A stretch of DNA of 64,000 bases from positions 372,001 to 436,000 of the forward strand of contig NZ_RRYI01000002.1 of NCBI RefSeq assembly GCF_003931565.1, given 5' to 3'. Below, in pieces: positions 16,769-24,787 of this stretch. Made by a program: the position numbers and the translations under genes. The stretch is from Caulobacter sp. 602-1 (GTDB lineage Bacteria; Pseudomonadota; Alphaproteobacteria; Caulobacterales; Caulobacteraceae). The stretch's first letter is position 1. Each line of letters starts with the position of its first letter. The notes beneath the pieces are model-generated. The model was not told where the DNA came from, did no database searches, and saw nothing but the letters and a program-made list of their open reading frames with translations.

Positions 16769-17710
16769 TCAAGCTCGCCGGCCGGCGCCCACTGTCGCGC
16801 GGGCGCGTTCATAGTCGGCGGCCAGGGACTCGACGATTGCGGCCAGTGGCTCGATCGCCTTGACCTCGCCGACGCCGTGGCCGGCGGCCCAGACGTCGCG
16901 CCAGCGCTTGGCCGAGTCCTCGGGGCGGCCCAGCTGGATCTCGGCGCGGCCGGTCAGTGAAGCGGGATCGTAGCCGGCCGCCAGCAGGCTCTGGCGCAGC
17001 CAGTTGGCCGGGATGCCGGTCAGGGCCGCGGAGGCGACGATGTCCTCGGCCCGCGCCTCGATCAGCATCTGCTTGTACGCCGGCTGGGCCATGCTCTCGG
17101 CGCAGGCGATCAGGCGGGTGCCCAGATAGGCCAGGTCCGCCCCCAACGCCTGGGCCGCCAGGATCGCGCGGCCGCTGCCGATCCCGCCGCCCAGAACGAG
17201 GGTCCCGTCGAACATTTCGCGCACCGCCGGCGCGAAGGCGAAGCCGGAGATCGGGCCGGTGTGGCCGCCGGCGCCCGAGGCAACCAGGATCAGGCCGTCG
17301 ACGCCGGCCGCCGCCGCCTTCTCGGCGTGGGTCAGCGAATTGACGTCGGCGAAGACCAGGCCGCCATAGCCGTGGATCGCGTCGACCACGCCGGTGGGCG
17401 CGCCCAGGGCGGTGATGACGATCGGCGGCCTGTGCTTGAGCACCAGTTCCAGCTCCTCGTCCTTCCGGGCGTAGGAGCGGTGGACCATGATGTTGATCGC
17501 CCACGGCGGCGCCTCGGCCGGCAGCGCGCGGCCGATCAGGCTCATCCAGGCGTCGAGGTCGTCCAGAGTCCGGGCGTTGTTGGCGGGGAAGGAGCCGATG
17601 ATCCCGGCCCGGCAAGCGGCCAGCACCATGTCGGTCCCTGAGACCAGGAACATCGGCGCGGCGATCGCCGGAACCTTCAGGCGATCGAGGAGGTGAGGGG
17701 GCAGCACCAT
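16769..17710 (-). CDS. Nitronate monooxygenase family flavoprotein
   Basis: The 313-residue protein matches the nitronate monooxygenase (formerly 2-nitropropane dioxygenase) TIM-barrel family that binds FMN. It shows PAIAAPMFLVSG at the N-terminus, the GAGGHTGPISGFAF loop, and LVLGGGIGSGRAI in the phosphate-binding part. Family members include enoyl-reductase-like enzymes and true nitronate oxidases, so the reaction cannot be fixed from sequence. Here it sits among CoA-dependent degradation genes rather than nitro-compound genes. The ATG at 17710 lies two bases after the stop of the DUF1295 gene, so the two are co-transcribed. Confidence 0.8.
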   Translation of the reverse strand: MVLPPHLLDRLKVPAIAAPMFLVSGTDMVLAACRAGIIGSFPANNARTLDDLDAWMSLIGRALPAEAPPWAINIMVHRSYARKDEELELVLKHRPPIVITALGAPTGVVDAIHGYGGLVFADVNSLTHAEKAAAAGVDGLILVASGAGGHTGPISGFAFAPAVREMFDGTLVLGGGIGSGRAILAAQALGADLAYLGTRLIACAESMAQPAYKQMLIEARAEDIVASAALTGIPANWLRQSLLAAGYDPASLTGRAEIQLGRPEDSAKRWRDVWAAGHGVGEVKAIEPLAAIVESLAADYERARATVGAGRRA

Positions 17711-17712
17711 GC

Positions 17713-18522
17713 TCAGTCCGCCTTGGCCGGCTTGGGCGGCCATGGGAAGAAGCCCGAGGTGCGGCGCATATAGTCCTCATAGTCGGGCTTGCGGCGGCGC
17801 ATGCGGCCCTCGACGGTCGGAACGCCGCTCCAGCGGGTCAGGGTGAAGACCAGCCAGATCGGGCCGATGATCGAGACCAGGCCTAGCTGCGTCTCGGCCG
17901 CGATCAGGAACAGGCCCCACCAGACGCAGGCGTCGCCGAAATAGTTGGGGTGACGCGTGTAGCGCCACAGGCCCCTGTCCATCACCTTGCCGGCGTTGTC
18001 GGGGCTCTTCTTGAACCGCACCAATTGCCAGTCGGCCAGGCTCTCGAACAGCAGGCCGAATATCGCGAGGCCCGCGCCGACAAGGCCCAGGACGCCCAGT
18101 TGCGTCGGGGTGTCGGCGATCTGGCCCAACTGGACGGGCAGACAGACCATCCACAGCAGCGGCATCTGCAGCATGAACACCATGCGGAAGGCGGCATGGG
18201 CGAAGCCCCAGCCGCGTTCCTCCTTGGCCTTGGCCAGCATCCGCACATAGCGGCCGTCGGGGCCGTGGTCGCGCCAGCGCCACAGCATGTAGCCGCCCAG
18301 GCGCAGGGCCCAGGCGACGCAGATTCCGGTCATCACCATCCGCCGCTGCGTGCCGCCGCCGGTCTGCAGGTAGGTCGCGACCGCCACGACGCCCATGCCC
18401 AGGCCCCACAGGCTGTCGACGGGTGTAACGTCGCGCATCGCCACGCAGATGGCCCAGGCGGCCACGAACACGGCCAGGATCACCCCGGCGTTCACCAGCG
18501 GAATGAGAATATAGTCAGGCAT
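17713..18522 (-). CDS. DUF1295 membrane protein (steroid 5-alpha-reductase-like)
   Basis: This 269-residue polytopic membrane protein has several hydrophobic segments and the C-terminal signature LWRYTRHPNYFGDACVWWG, which is typical of DUF1295 and related to steroid 5-alpha-reductases and isoprenylcysteine methyltransferases. Family members reduce or methylate hydrophobic substrates at the membrane. It is separated by two bases from the nitronate-monooxygenase-like gene downstream. A CTTTCATAA-type motif lies 45 bases upstream of its ATG, so it probably heads its own transcript. A reductase on a steroid- or terpene-like enone is a reasonable guess but unproven. Confidence 0.78.
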   Translation of the reverse strand: MPDYILIPLVNAGVILAVFVAAWAICVAMRDVTPVDSLWGLGMGVVAVATYLQTGGGTQRRMVMTGICVAWALRLGGYMLWRWRDHGPDGRYVRMLAKAKEERGWGFAHAAFRMVFMLQMPLLWMVCLPVQLGQIADTPTQLGVLGLVGAGLAIFGLLFESLADWQLVRFKKSPDNAGKVMDRGLWRYTRHPNYFGDACVWWGLFLIAAETQLGLVSIIGPIWLVFTLTRWSGVPTVEGRMRRRKPDYEDYMRRTSGFFPWPPKPAKAD

Positions 18523-18566
18523 CGCCTTCCCCCGTTCGGCGCGCCGCGGCGCGCCATTCGCATCTT

Positions 18567-18579
18567 TTTATGAAAGTGA
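18567..18579. promoter_or_regulatory. CTTTCATAAAAAG motif upstream of DUF1295 gene
   Basis: Read on the minus strand this is CTTTCATAAAAAG, with CTTT and AAAG arms around CATAA. It lies 45 bases upstream of the DUF1295 start and is one of the recurrent motifs of the catabolic block. Confidence 0.5.
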
Positions 18580-18616
18580 TTGGCGGCGCGACATCTGGCC
18601 CGCGCCGCCGGTTTTG

Positions 18617-20401
18617 TCAGGAAACGACCATCACCTCGGCGTCGGGATCGTCGGCGAACAGGCGGTCGACCTCGGCGGCCCGACGGTCGATGACCGCCCG
18701 GCGGTTGATGGTGCCCTTGTCGGAGATCTCGTGGGCGTTGGGGCTGGGCGGCTCGCGCAGCACCAGGGCCCGGCGCACGCGGGCCGCGCCGCCGGACTGG
18801 CTCCGGTTGAAGACCGCCAGGCCTTCCTCGAGAAGCGCGCGCGGCGCGTCGGGCTTGGCCCACAGCATTACCCCCAGATAGGGCCGGCCGTCGTCGCACA
18901 GGACCAGATCGGTGACATGCGGCGACAGCGCCTTCAGCAGGCCGTCGCGAAGCGCGCCGCCATAGACCCAGGTCCCGCTTGAGAGCTTGAACTCCTCGGC
19001 CGCGCGACCGGCGAACACCAGGCCTTGGGCCGGATCGCCGGGGTCGTGGAACAGGGCGAGATCCCCGGTGCGGTAGAAGCCTTCCTCGTCGAAGGCCGCC
19101 GCCGTCTTCTCCGGTTCGTCCAGATAACCGGCCGTGACCTGGGGACCCTTGACCCGGACCTCGTAGCGGTCGCCGACGGGCTGCAGCTTCACCAGCGAGC
19201 CCGGCGCTGGCAGGCCTAGGCCCACCTTGTCGGTCTCGAAGTGGATAACCATGAAGGCCGAAACGGTCTCGGTCATGCCGTAGCCGCTGGTCATCATGAT
19301 CCGATGGCCGGTCTCGCGCACGGCCATGGCCTGGATGCGGTCATAGACCGTCTGGGACAGGCCCGCGCCGCCGTAGAGCATCAGGCGCATGTCCTTGAAG
19401 AAGGTCTTCCGCAGCACGGCGTCCTGCTCCAGGGCGTCGGCCAGCATGGCGTAGCCCAGGGGCACATTGTTGAAGTAGCGGACCGAGACGTCGCGAAGAT
19501 TCCGCACCGAGGCGTCGAACAGGCCCGGTACGGGCTTGCCCTCGTCGACATGCAGCGTCCCGCCTTCCAGCAGGGTGGCGCGCAGGACGAAGGCCCCGGC
19601 GGCGTGGTGCCAGGGCAGCCAGTCCAGCATGACATTGTCCCAGCCGGCCGCCTTGCCGATGGTTTGCATGCATTGGATGCTGTTGGCGGCCAGGTTCCGG
19701 AAGGTGATCGGCACCACCTTGGGCAGGCCGGTCGAGCCGGAGGTCAGCATCAGCGCCGCGCGGTCGTCGGGCTTCAGCGCCGCAATGCTGGCCGCCACCG
19801 CCGGCGTCGGCGCCGTGGCCAGAAGGTCGGCATAGGCGATCGAGGGCTTGGAGAGCTGGTCAGGGTTGGTGGTGACGATCACCGCCTCGCCCAGGTCCAG
19901 GTGCTGCAGCGCCGCCGCGCTGGCGCGAGTGTCCTCGGCGAAGATCACGGCCGGGCGAACCTTGGTGATGACGTGGGCCAGCCGGCCGAAGTCCCCGCCC
20001 AGCGCGGCGTAGGTGACGCTGACCGGACACACCGCGCGTCCTGAGGCCTGGGCGGCGAAGGTCATCACCGCGAAGGCGGCGCTGTTCGGGGCCAGGATCA
20101 GCACCGGCCCGGCGGGCGCGCCCAACAGCCACTGCGTCGCCGCGTCCATGTCGCGCTTGAGGCCGGCATAGGAGACGTAGCGCCAGGCCTCGCCCTCGCG
20201 GAAGGCCAAGGCGGGCTTGTCGCCGCTGGTCGCCGCGCGCTCGGCGAAGGCTCCGGGCAGGTTGGCGTTGTACGCCGCCAGCGGGATGCGCGAGGCGATC
20301 AGGATCGCGCCATCGTCGCGATGCGTCACGTCCAGGTCGATCGGCATCAGCTCGGCGGGGCGGAACGGCGCCAGCGTCTTGTCGAGCACGGCTTGGTCCA
20401 T
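18617..20401 (-). CDS. Acyl-CoA synthetase, feruloyl-CoA synthase-like
   Basis: The 594-residue adenylate-forming enzyme activates a carboxylic acid as its CoA thioester with ATP. It has the AMP-binding P-loop LMLTSGSTGLPKVV near residue 217, the adenine motif SGYGMTET, YRTGDLAL, and a C-terminal catalytic Lys in EISDKGTINRRAV. The DWLPWHHAAG stretch and overall length match feruloyl-CoA synthases. It starts two bases after the thiolase stop, so it is in one operon with thiolase, SDR and the dehydrogenase-like gene. A phenylpropanoid or side-chain acid is the likely substrate, though feruloyl-CoA synthase homologues also activate other bulky acids. Confidence 0.85.
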   Translation of the reverse strand: MDQAVLDKTLAPFRPAELMPIDLDVTHRDDGAILIASRIPLAAYNANLPGAFAERAATSGDKPALAFREGEAWRYVSYAGLKRDMDAATQWLLGAPAGPVLILAPNSAAFAVMTFAAQASGRAVCPVSVTYAALGGDFGRLAHVITKVRPAVIFAEDTRASAAALQHLDLGEAVIVTTNPDQLSKPSIAYADLLATAPTPAVAASIAALKPDDRAALMLTSGSTGLPKVVPITFRNLAANSIQCMQTIGKAAGWDNVMLDWLPWHHAAGAFVLRATLLEGGTLHVDEGKPVPGLFDASVRNLRDVSVRYFNNVPLGYAMLADALEQDAVLRKTFFKDMRLMLYGGAGLSQTVYDRIQAMAVRETGHRIMMTSGYGMTETVSAFMVIHFETDKVGLGLPAPGSLVKLQPVGDRYEVRVKGPQVTAGYLDEPEKTAAAFDEEGFYRTGDLALFHDPGDPAQGLVFAGRAAEEFKLSSGTWVYGGALRDGLLKALSPHVTDLVLCDDGRPYLGVMLWAKPDAPRALLEEGLAVFNRSQSGGAARVRRALVLREPPSPNAHEISDKGTINRRAVIDRRAAEVDRLFADDPDAEVMVVS

Positions 20402-20403
20402 GG

Positions 20404-21624
20404 TCAGACTCCGACGACCAGGCTGACGGTCGTGGTCGTCGAGCCGCCGATATTGAGCGTCTGGCAGGTCTTGGCGCCCTCGACCTGGTAGTCGCCGGCC
20501 TGGCCCGTGACCTGCTTGAAGGCGTCCAGCGCCATGCGCACGCCCGTGGCGCCGACGGGGTGGCCCAGGCCGATCAGGCCGCCGGAGGGGTTGATCGGCA
20601 GGCGGCCGCCGATCTCGATGTCGCCGGCCTCGATCGCCTTCCAGGCCTCGCCTGGCGCGGTCAGGCCCAGATGGTCGATGGCCATGTATTCGGTGGTGGT
20701 GAAGCAGTCGTGGGTCTCGACCACGTCGACCTGGCCGAGGTCGGAGACGCCGGCACGGCGGCGGGCGTCCTCAATGGCGCGGCGCACCTGGGGAAAGACG
20801 TAGTCCTGGTCGGCGCTGGCGCGGACCTTGGCCGAGTAGGAGATCGGCGCCGAGCGGTGGCCCCAGCCCTTGATCCGGGGCAGGCTTTCCAGCGGGATCC
20901 CGCGCTTGGCCGCGTACGCGGCGGCGCGCTTTTCCGAGGCCAGGAAGATCACGGCCGAGCCGTCGGTGACCTGGCCGCAGTCCTGCTTGCGCGTGCGGCC
21001 CTCGACCACCGGATTGGCCTCGTCGTCGGCGGTGAAGCTCTTTTCGTTGAAGGCCCACTGCCGGGTCTGGGCGTTGGGATTGCGCTTGGCGTTGGCGAAG
21101 TTGATCTCCGCGATCCGCATCAGGTGCTCGTACTTCAGGCCGTAGCGGCGCTCGTATTCCTCGGCCAGATCCGAGAAGGCCCGGGGCCAGACATAGGTGG
21201 CGTCGCCAAACTCGTGACCGGTCCAGGCGGCCGCGCCCAGATACTCGGCCGCCGTCTGGCCGCCGACATTGCGCATCTGCTCCAGCCCGACCACGCAGGC
21301 CAGGTCGTAGCGGCCGGCCTCGATCTCGGCGGTGGCCGCGAGGATGGCGACGCTGCCCGAAGCGCAGGCGGCCTCGTGGCGCGCGGTCGGCAGGCCGTCG
21401 AAGTCGGGATGCACCAGGCCGAAGAAGCCGCCCAGCAGGCCCTGGCGGGCGAACAGCTCGCCGACGAAGTTGCCGACGTGTCCGGTCTCGATGTCCTTCG
21501 GATCCAGGCCAACGCTGTCGAGGCCCTTGCCGACGACCTGGCTGAAAGCGTCGGCCAGGTCCATGCCCTTTCGGGCCCAGTTATCGGCGAAATCCGCCTG
21601 CCAGCCGCCAAGTATGTAGACCAT
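20404..21624 (-). CDS. SCP2-type thiolase (acetyl-CoA acetyltransferase family)
   Basis: The 406-residue thiolase is of the sterol carrier protein 2 type. The nucleophile segment is AACASGSVAILAAT (Cys near residue 87). The NEAF-equivalent is the SCP2-type HDCF (VETHDCFTTTEYMA). The GHP histidine lies in SGGLIGLGHPVGATG. The C-terminal segment reads CQTLNIGGSTTTTV. Such enzymes shorten branched or steroid-like acyl-CoA side chains by thiolysis. The gene is followed two bases later by the feruloyl-CoA-synthase-like ligase. Its intact motif set contrasts with the aberrant thiolase at 7004. Confidence 0.87.
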   Translation of the reverse strand: MVYILGGWQADFADNWARKGMDLADAFSQVVGKGLDSVGLDPKDIETGHVGNFVGELFARQGLLGGFFGLVHPDFDGLPTARHEAACASGSVAILAATAEIEAGRYDLACVVGLEQMRNVGGQTAAEYLGAAAWTGHEFGDATYVWPRAFSDLAEEYERRYGLKYEHLMRIAEINFANAKRNPNAQTRQWAFNEKSFTADDEANPVVEGRTRKQDCGQVTDGSAVIFLASEKRAAAYAAKRGIPLESLPRIKGWGHRSAPISYSAKVRASADQDYVFPQVRRAIEDARRRAGVSDLGQVDVVETHDCFTTTEYMAIDHLGLTAPGEAWKAIEAGDIEIGGRLPINPSGGLIGLGHPVGATGVRMALDAFKQVTGQAGDYQVEGAKTCQTLNIGGSTTTTVSLVVGV

Positions 21625-21672
21625 GTTCGTCTCCTCGCCGGGGCGGCTCGCGGGCCGCCGATTGTTGTGGGT

Positions 21673-22557
21673 TCAGGCCGTCGGCCGCTCGTCCATGAAG
21701 GCGGCGAAGGCCGCGTGGGCGTCGCCATAGGTTTCTCGCGGCTCGGCCGTGAGGGCGCGGGTCACCGCCGCGCCGATGTCGTCGTCGAGCGCCACAGGCG
21801 GCCCCTCCACCGAATAGGCCGCGCGCAGGCGTCCGCCGCCGGAGACCAGGGTCTGGCCCGACACGTCGCAGGCCTCGCTGACCAGCCAGGACACCAGCGG
21901 GGCCACGTCGGATGGATCCATGCGACGCGCCAGGGCGCTGCTCAGGTGCGGCGTGGTCATGGCGGTGGCCGCGTAGGGGGCGATGGCGTTGATCCGCAGG
22001 CCGCGCGGACGGCCCTCGACCGCCAGGCCCCGGACCAGTCCGATCAGCGCCGCCTTCGACGAGGCGTAGGCCGCCATGCCGTCGCCGCCATAGAGCCCCG
22101 CCGACGAGGCGCTCAGCACGATACGGCCAGAACCCGTTGCCGACAGCACCGGCCAGGCGGCCTGAACGAGGCTCAGCGCCCCCTGGAAGTTGATGTCGAA
22201 AATCGACTGGAAGGCTTCGGGGCTTTGGCGGTGCAGGCGGCAGGTCTGGGGCACGCCGGCGTTCGAAACGATGGCGTCGAGGCGACCGAAGGCGTCCAGC
22301 GCCCTGTCGACCAGGGCTCGCCCGGTCTCGGGGTTCTCGGCCTCGCCAAAGTCGGCGACCGCCCGGCCGCCGAGGGCCTGGATCTCGTCGACCACCTGCT
22401 GGGCGCTGGAAGGCTCGCTACGCACGGCCCAGCGATTGTTGACCACGACCGCCGCGCCCTGACGCGCCAGATCCAGTGCATAGGCGCGCCCGAGACCCTT
22501 GCCGGCCCCGGTGACGATGACGACGCGACCGGCGTGCGGACCGTCCTGATGGCTCAT
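21673..22557 (-). CDS. Short-chain dehydrogenase (multifunctional-enzyme-type-2-like)
   Basis: This 294-residue SDR has the cofactor motif VTGAGKGLG near residue 15, SNAG near 98, SASSAG for the catalytic Ser and AYASSKAAL for Tyr-x3-Lys. The early VVVNNRW segment resembles the hydroxyacyl-CoA dehydrogenase part of peroxisomal multifunctional enzyme type 2. It is therefore a candidate 3-hydroxyacyl-CoA dehydrogenase working before the adjacent SCP2-type thiolase. The C-terminal tail of about 50 residues extends beyond a standard SDR. It lies in the minus-strand run with 48- and 55-base gaps on its two sides. Confidence 0.82.
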   Translation of the reverse strand: MSHQDGPHAGRVVIVTGAGKGLGRAYALDLARQGAAVVVNNRWAVRSEPSSAQQVVDEIQALGGRAVADFGEAENPETGRALVDRALDAFGRLDAIVSNAGVPQTCRLHRQSPEAFQSIFDINFQGALSLVQAAWPVLSATGSGRIVLSASSAGLYGGDGMAAYASSKAALIGLVRGLAVEGRPRGLRINAIAPYAATAMTTPHLSSALARRMDPSDVAPLVSWLVSEACDVSGQTLVSGGGRLRAAYSVEGPPVALDDDIGAAVTRALTAEPRETYGDAHAAFAAFMDERPTA

Positions 22558-22612
22558 CGTTTCCTCCTTCGTTTCCCGTCGATCGTTCCGCCGACGTGGG
22601 TCTCGTTCAGTC

Positions 22613-23677
22613 TCAGGCTCTTCGCGCCAAGGCTCCGTCGAACGGGGTGGCCAGAGGGCGGGTCATGACGCCCGGTGGGGCCGCCACGACATGGGGGATG
22701 GCGTTGATCACGCTGCCGGCCACGGCCCACTGCTCGGCCGAGGTCGGGGTCTGGTCGCCGGGGCGCTTATCCAGGTCGAGGGTCATGCGCACGCTGGGCT
22801 GGCCGGTCAGGCGCAGGCTCCACAGGGGAGGGGCCTCGGTCTCCAGATGCGCCGTCTCCATGAACCAATGGATCGAGATGATGAGATCGCGACCGCCTTC
22901 CGCGCGGCCGATCCAGCGCCAGTTGACGTGGCTGATCGTTCCTTGCGCAATCGTACCCGCCGCGATCGAAAGCTCTTGAGACGCGCCGAACACGCGGTGG
23001 TTGGTGTCGACCCGCTCCAGCGTCAGGTTCAGCCGCTTGGCCAGGGCCGCCAGGGCCTCGGCGTACATGCCGTTCAGCGACGAGGCCGGACCCCAGTCGG
23101 GATCGTTCGGATCGACCGACGCCGGATCTTGGCCAAAGCCCAGCACGCCGAAGACGTAGTCGGGACTGCGCACCGCGCGGCAATCGACGCTCTCGATCAC
23201 CTCGATCGCGTCGAGCTCCGAACAGACGCCGCTGGCGACCGCCGCCAGCTGTTCGGCCGCGAAGCCGGGGTTCAGCCCCGCGCCCATCAGGGTCGAGCCG
23301 CCCTTGGCGCAGGCCGCTTCCAGGGCGGCCAGCCGCGCGTCGCCCCAGTGGCTGGGATCGCTGTAGCCGTTGATGCTGATGACGTTCTTGCCGCTGGCCA
23401 GCAGGGCCAGAATCTCGGCGTCGTGCGACCCGTAGGGCGGGGCCAGGCGGGCGGCGTGGATCACCACGTCGGCGTCCAGCGCCAGGATCTCATCGATGTC
23501 GCGCGTGGCCAGAACGCCGGTCGCGCCGCGCCGGGCGATGTCGCCCGCATCCCGGCCCGCCTTGGCCTCGCCATAGACATAGAGGCCCACGAGCTCCGTC
23601 GACGGGTGGTCGATCACTGTCCGCAGGCAGCTCTTGCCCATGGCGCCCGTGGCCCACTGGATGACGCGATACGCCAT
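22613..23677 (-). CDS. Dihydrodipicolinate reductase-like NAD(P)-dependent oxidoreductase
   Basis: The 354-residue protein has an N-terminal Rossmann domain beginning VIQWATGAMGKSCLRTV, the DapB-like glycine motif, then a second domain with GAGLNPGF near residue 128. This family is annotated as dihydrodipicolinate reductase or 2,4-diaminopentanoate dehydrogenase-like and is common in Actinobacteria and Sphingomonas/Caulobacter catabolic clusters. It is unlikely to serve lysine synthesis here, as it is longer than DapB (about 270 residues) and sits with CoA-ligase and thiolase genes. The actual substrate is unknown. A motif GTTATGAAAGT lies 41 bases upstream of its ATG. Confidence 0.75.
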   Translation of the reverse strand: MAYRVIQWATGAMGKSCLRTVIDHPSTELVGLYVYGEAKAGRDAGDIARRGATGVLATRDIDEILALDADVVIHAARLAPPYGSHDAEILALLASGKNVISINGYSDPSHWGDARLAALEAACAKGGSTLMGAGLNPGFAAEQLAAVASGVCSELDAIEVIESVDCRAVRSPDYVFGVLGFGQDPASVDPNDPDWGPASSLNGMYAEALAALAKRLNLTLERVDTNHRVFGASQELSIAAGTIAQGTISHVNWRWIGRAEGGRDLIISIHWFMETAHLETEAPPLWSLRLTGQPSVRMTLDLDKRPGDQTPTSAEQWAVAGSVINAIPHVVAAPPGVMTRPLATPFDGALARRA

Positions 23678-23715
23678 GTCTCCTCCCTATCGAGGAGACC
23701 CTAACCCGGTAAGTC

Positions 23716-23728
23716 TCGTTATGAAAGT
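23716..23728. promoter_or_regulatory. CTTTCATAACGAG motif upstream of the DapB-like gene
   Basis: Read on the minus strand this is ACTTTCATAACGAG. It lies about 40 bases upstream of the DapB-like start and belongs to the recurrent CTTNCATAA set. Confidence 0.5.
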
Positions 23729-23751
23729 ATGAAATCCACGGTCGGCGCGTC

Positions 23752-24711
23752 TTATTGGGCCGGTTCTCGATTTGCGATTTCTGGCGCCCGCTGTTCGGAC
23801 TCGATGATCTCGAACGAGACGTCGTGCGGCTCGACCGGCTGGCCGCAGCACGAGCAGGTCACCGCCGGCTCCAGCAGGTGCCCGCCGACCTTGTGGCGCA
23901 GGATCAGCGGCGGACCTTCGGGCGAGACGTAGTACTTGTCGCCCCAGAGCAGCAGCATCAGCAGGACGGGATAGTAGTCGAGGCCTTTCTCGGTCAGGCG
24001 GTATTCGAAGCGTTTGCCGACCCGTTCGTGGGCGCGGATCACGCCCTGGGCGGTCAGCCAGGCCAGGCGCTCGGACAGGATGTTGGTCGCCATGGCGGTG
24101 TCGCGATGGATCTCGTCGAAGCGCCGCAGCCCCGTGAAGATCGAGCGCAGCACCAGGCTGGCCCAGCGGTCGCCGGTGATCTGGGCGACGTCGACCATCA
24201 GGCTGGAGGATTCCTCGGCCGCGCCGCGCTGCTGGCGACGGCGGCTGTAGAGCGGCACCATCCAGCCAACGCCCGGGCCTTCGGCCCAGTCGACCTCGCG
24301 CGGATTGATCTCGTCGCCGCATTTCAGGCAGGTCGGGACCGGCTCGAACAGGTGGCCGCAGGTCCGGTGGCGCAGGTTCAGCCGCAGCTTGGCGGGGTTG
24401 TTCGACCAGCGCCGCTCCCAGCGCAGCATCATCAGGGCCGGCCAGTAGAGGTCCAGGCCCTTGCGGGTCATCCGGTACTCGTAGCGCGGCGGACTGGTCG
24501 AATAGGCGCTCTTTTCCAGCACCTCTGCGGCCACCAGCTTCTTGAGACGGTCGCTCAGCTTGGATTGCAGAAGGCCGGTGCGGTCGCGCAGATCGTCGAA
24601 GCGTCGCGCGCCGATCCAGTTAGCCTCGAGGATCAGCAGCACCGCCGTGTCCCCGACCACCTCCAGCGCGCGCCAGATCGAACAAGTCCTGATGAATTTC
24701 GGGGCGCTCAT
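23752..24711 (-). CDS. Tandem HxlR-type regulator with Cys-rich knuckles
   Basis: The protein is 319 residues, exactly the length of its paralogue at 15750. Two HxlR-type winged helices are visible. The first has VVGDTAVLLILEANWIGARR then KLSDRLKKL. The second has ITGDRWASLVLRSIFTGLRR then ILSERLAWL. The first is followed by a knuckle TCGHLFEPVPTCLKCG. In the second the first Cys is lost (KVGGHLLEPAVTCSCCG). It is likely to regulate the catabolic block, and possibly itself, because a GTTATGCAAGT motif lies 55 bases upstream of its start. Its ATG at 24709-24711 is followed by a plausible N-terminus (MSAPKFIRTCSIWRALEVVG). Confidence 0.85.
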   Translation of the reverse strand: MSAPKFIRTCSIWRALEVVGDTAVLLILEANWIGARRFDDLRDRTGLLQSKLSDRLKKLVAAEVLEKSAYSTSPPRYEYRMTRKGLDLYWPALMMLRWERRWSNNPAKLRLNLRHRTCGHLFEPVPTCLKCGDEINPREVDWAEGPGVGWMVPLYSRRRQQRGAAEESSSLMVDVAQITGDRWASLVLRSIFTGLRRFDEIHRDTAMATNILSERLAWLTAQGVIRAHERVGKRFEYRLTEKGLDYYPVLLMLLLWGDKYYVSPEGPPLILRHKVGGHLLEPAVTCSCCGQPVEPHDVSFEIIESEQRAPEIANREPAQ

Positions 24712-24765
24712 CGCTCCGCGTCCTGACCGTGACTAATCGTTGATCAGGGTCGCGGAACAGGTGCG

Positions 24766-24778
24766 GTTATGCAAGTCT
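24766..24778. promoter_or_regulatory. GTTATGCAAGT motif upstream of tandem HxlR gene
   Basis: Reads ACTTGCATAAC on the minus strand, 55 bases before the HxlR start, and sits between the ligase stop and this gene. Suggests autoregulation or coregulation within the CTTNCATAA set. Confidence 0.55.
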
Positions 24779-24787
24779 CCAATGGGC

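Noticed and set aside
20560-22668. 702-residue plus-strand frame over thiolase and SDR genes
   Set aside because: It spans several real minus-strand genes and has a shadow-type composition.
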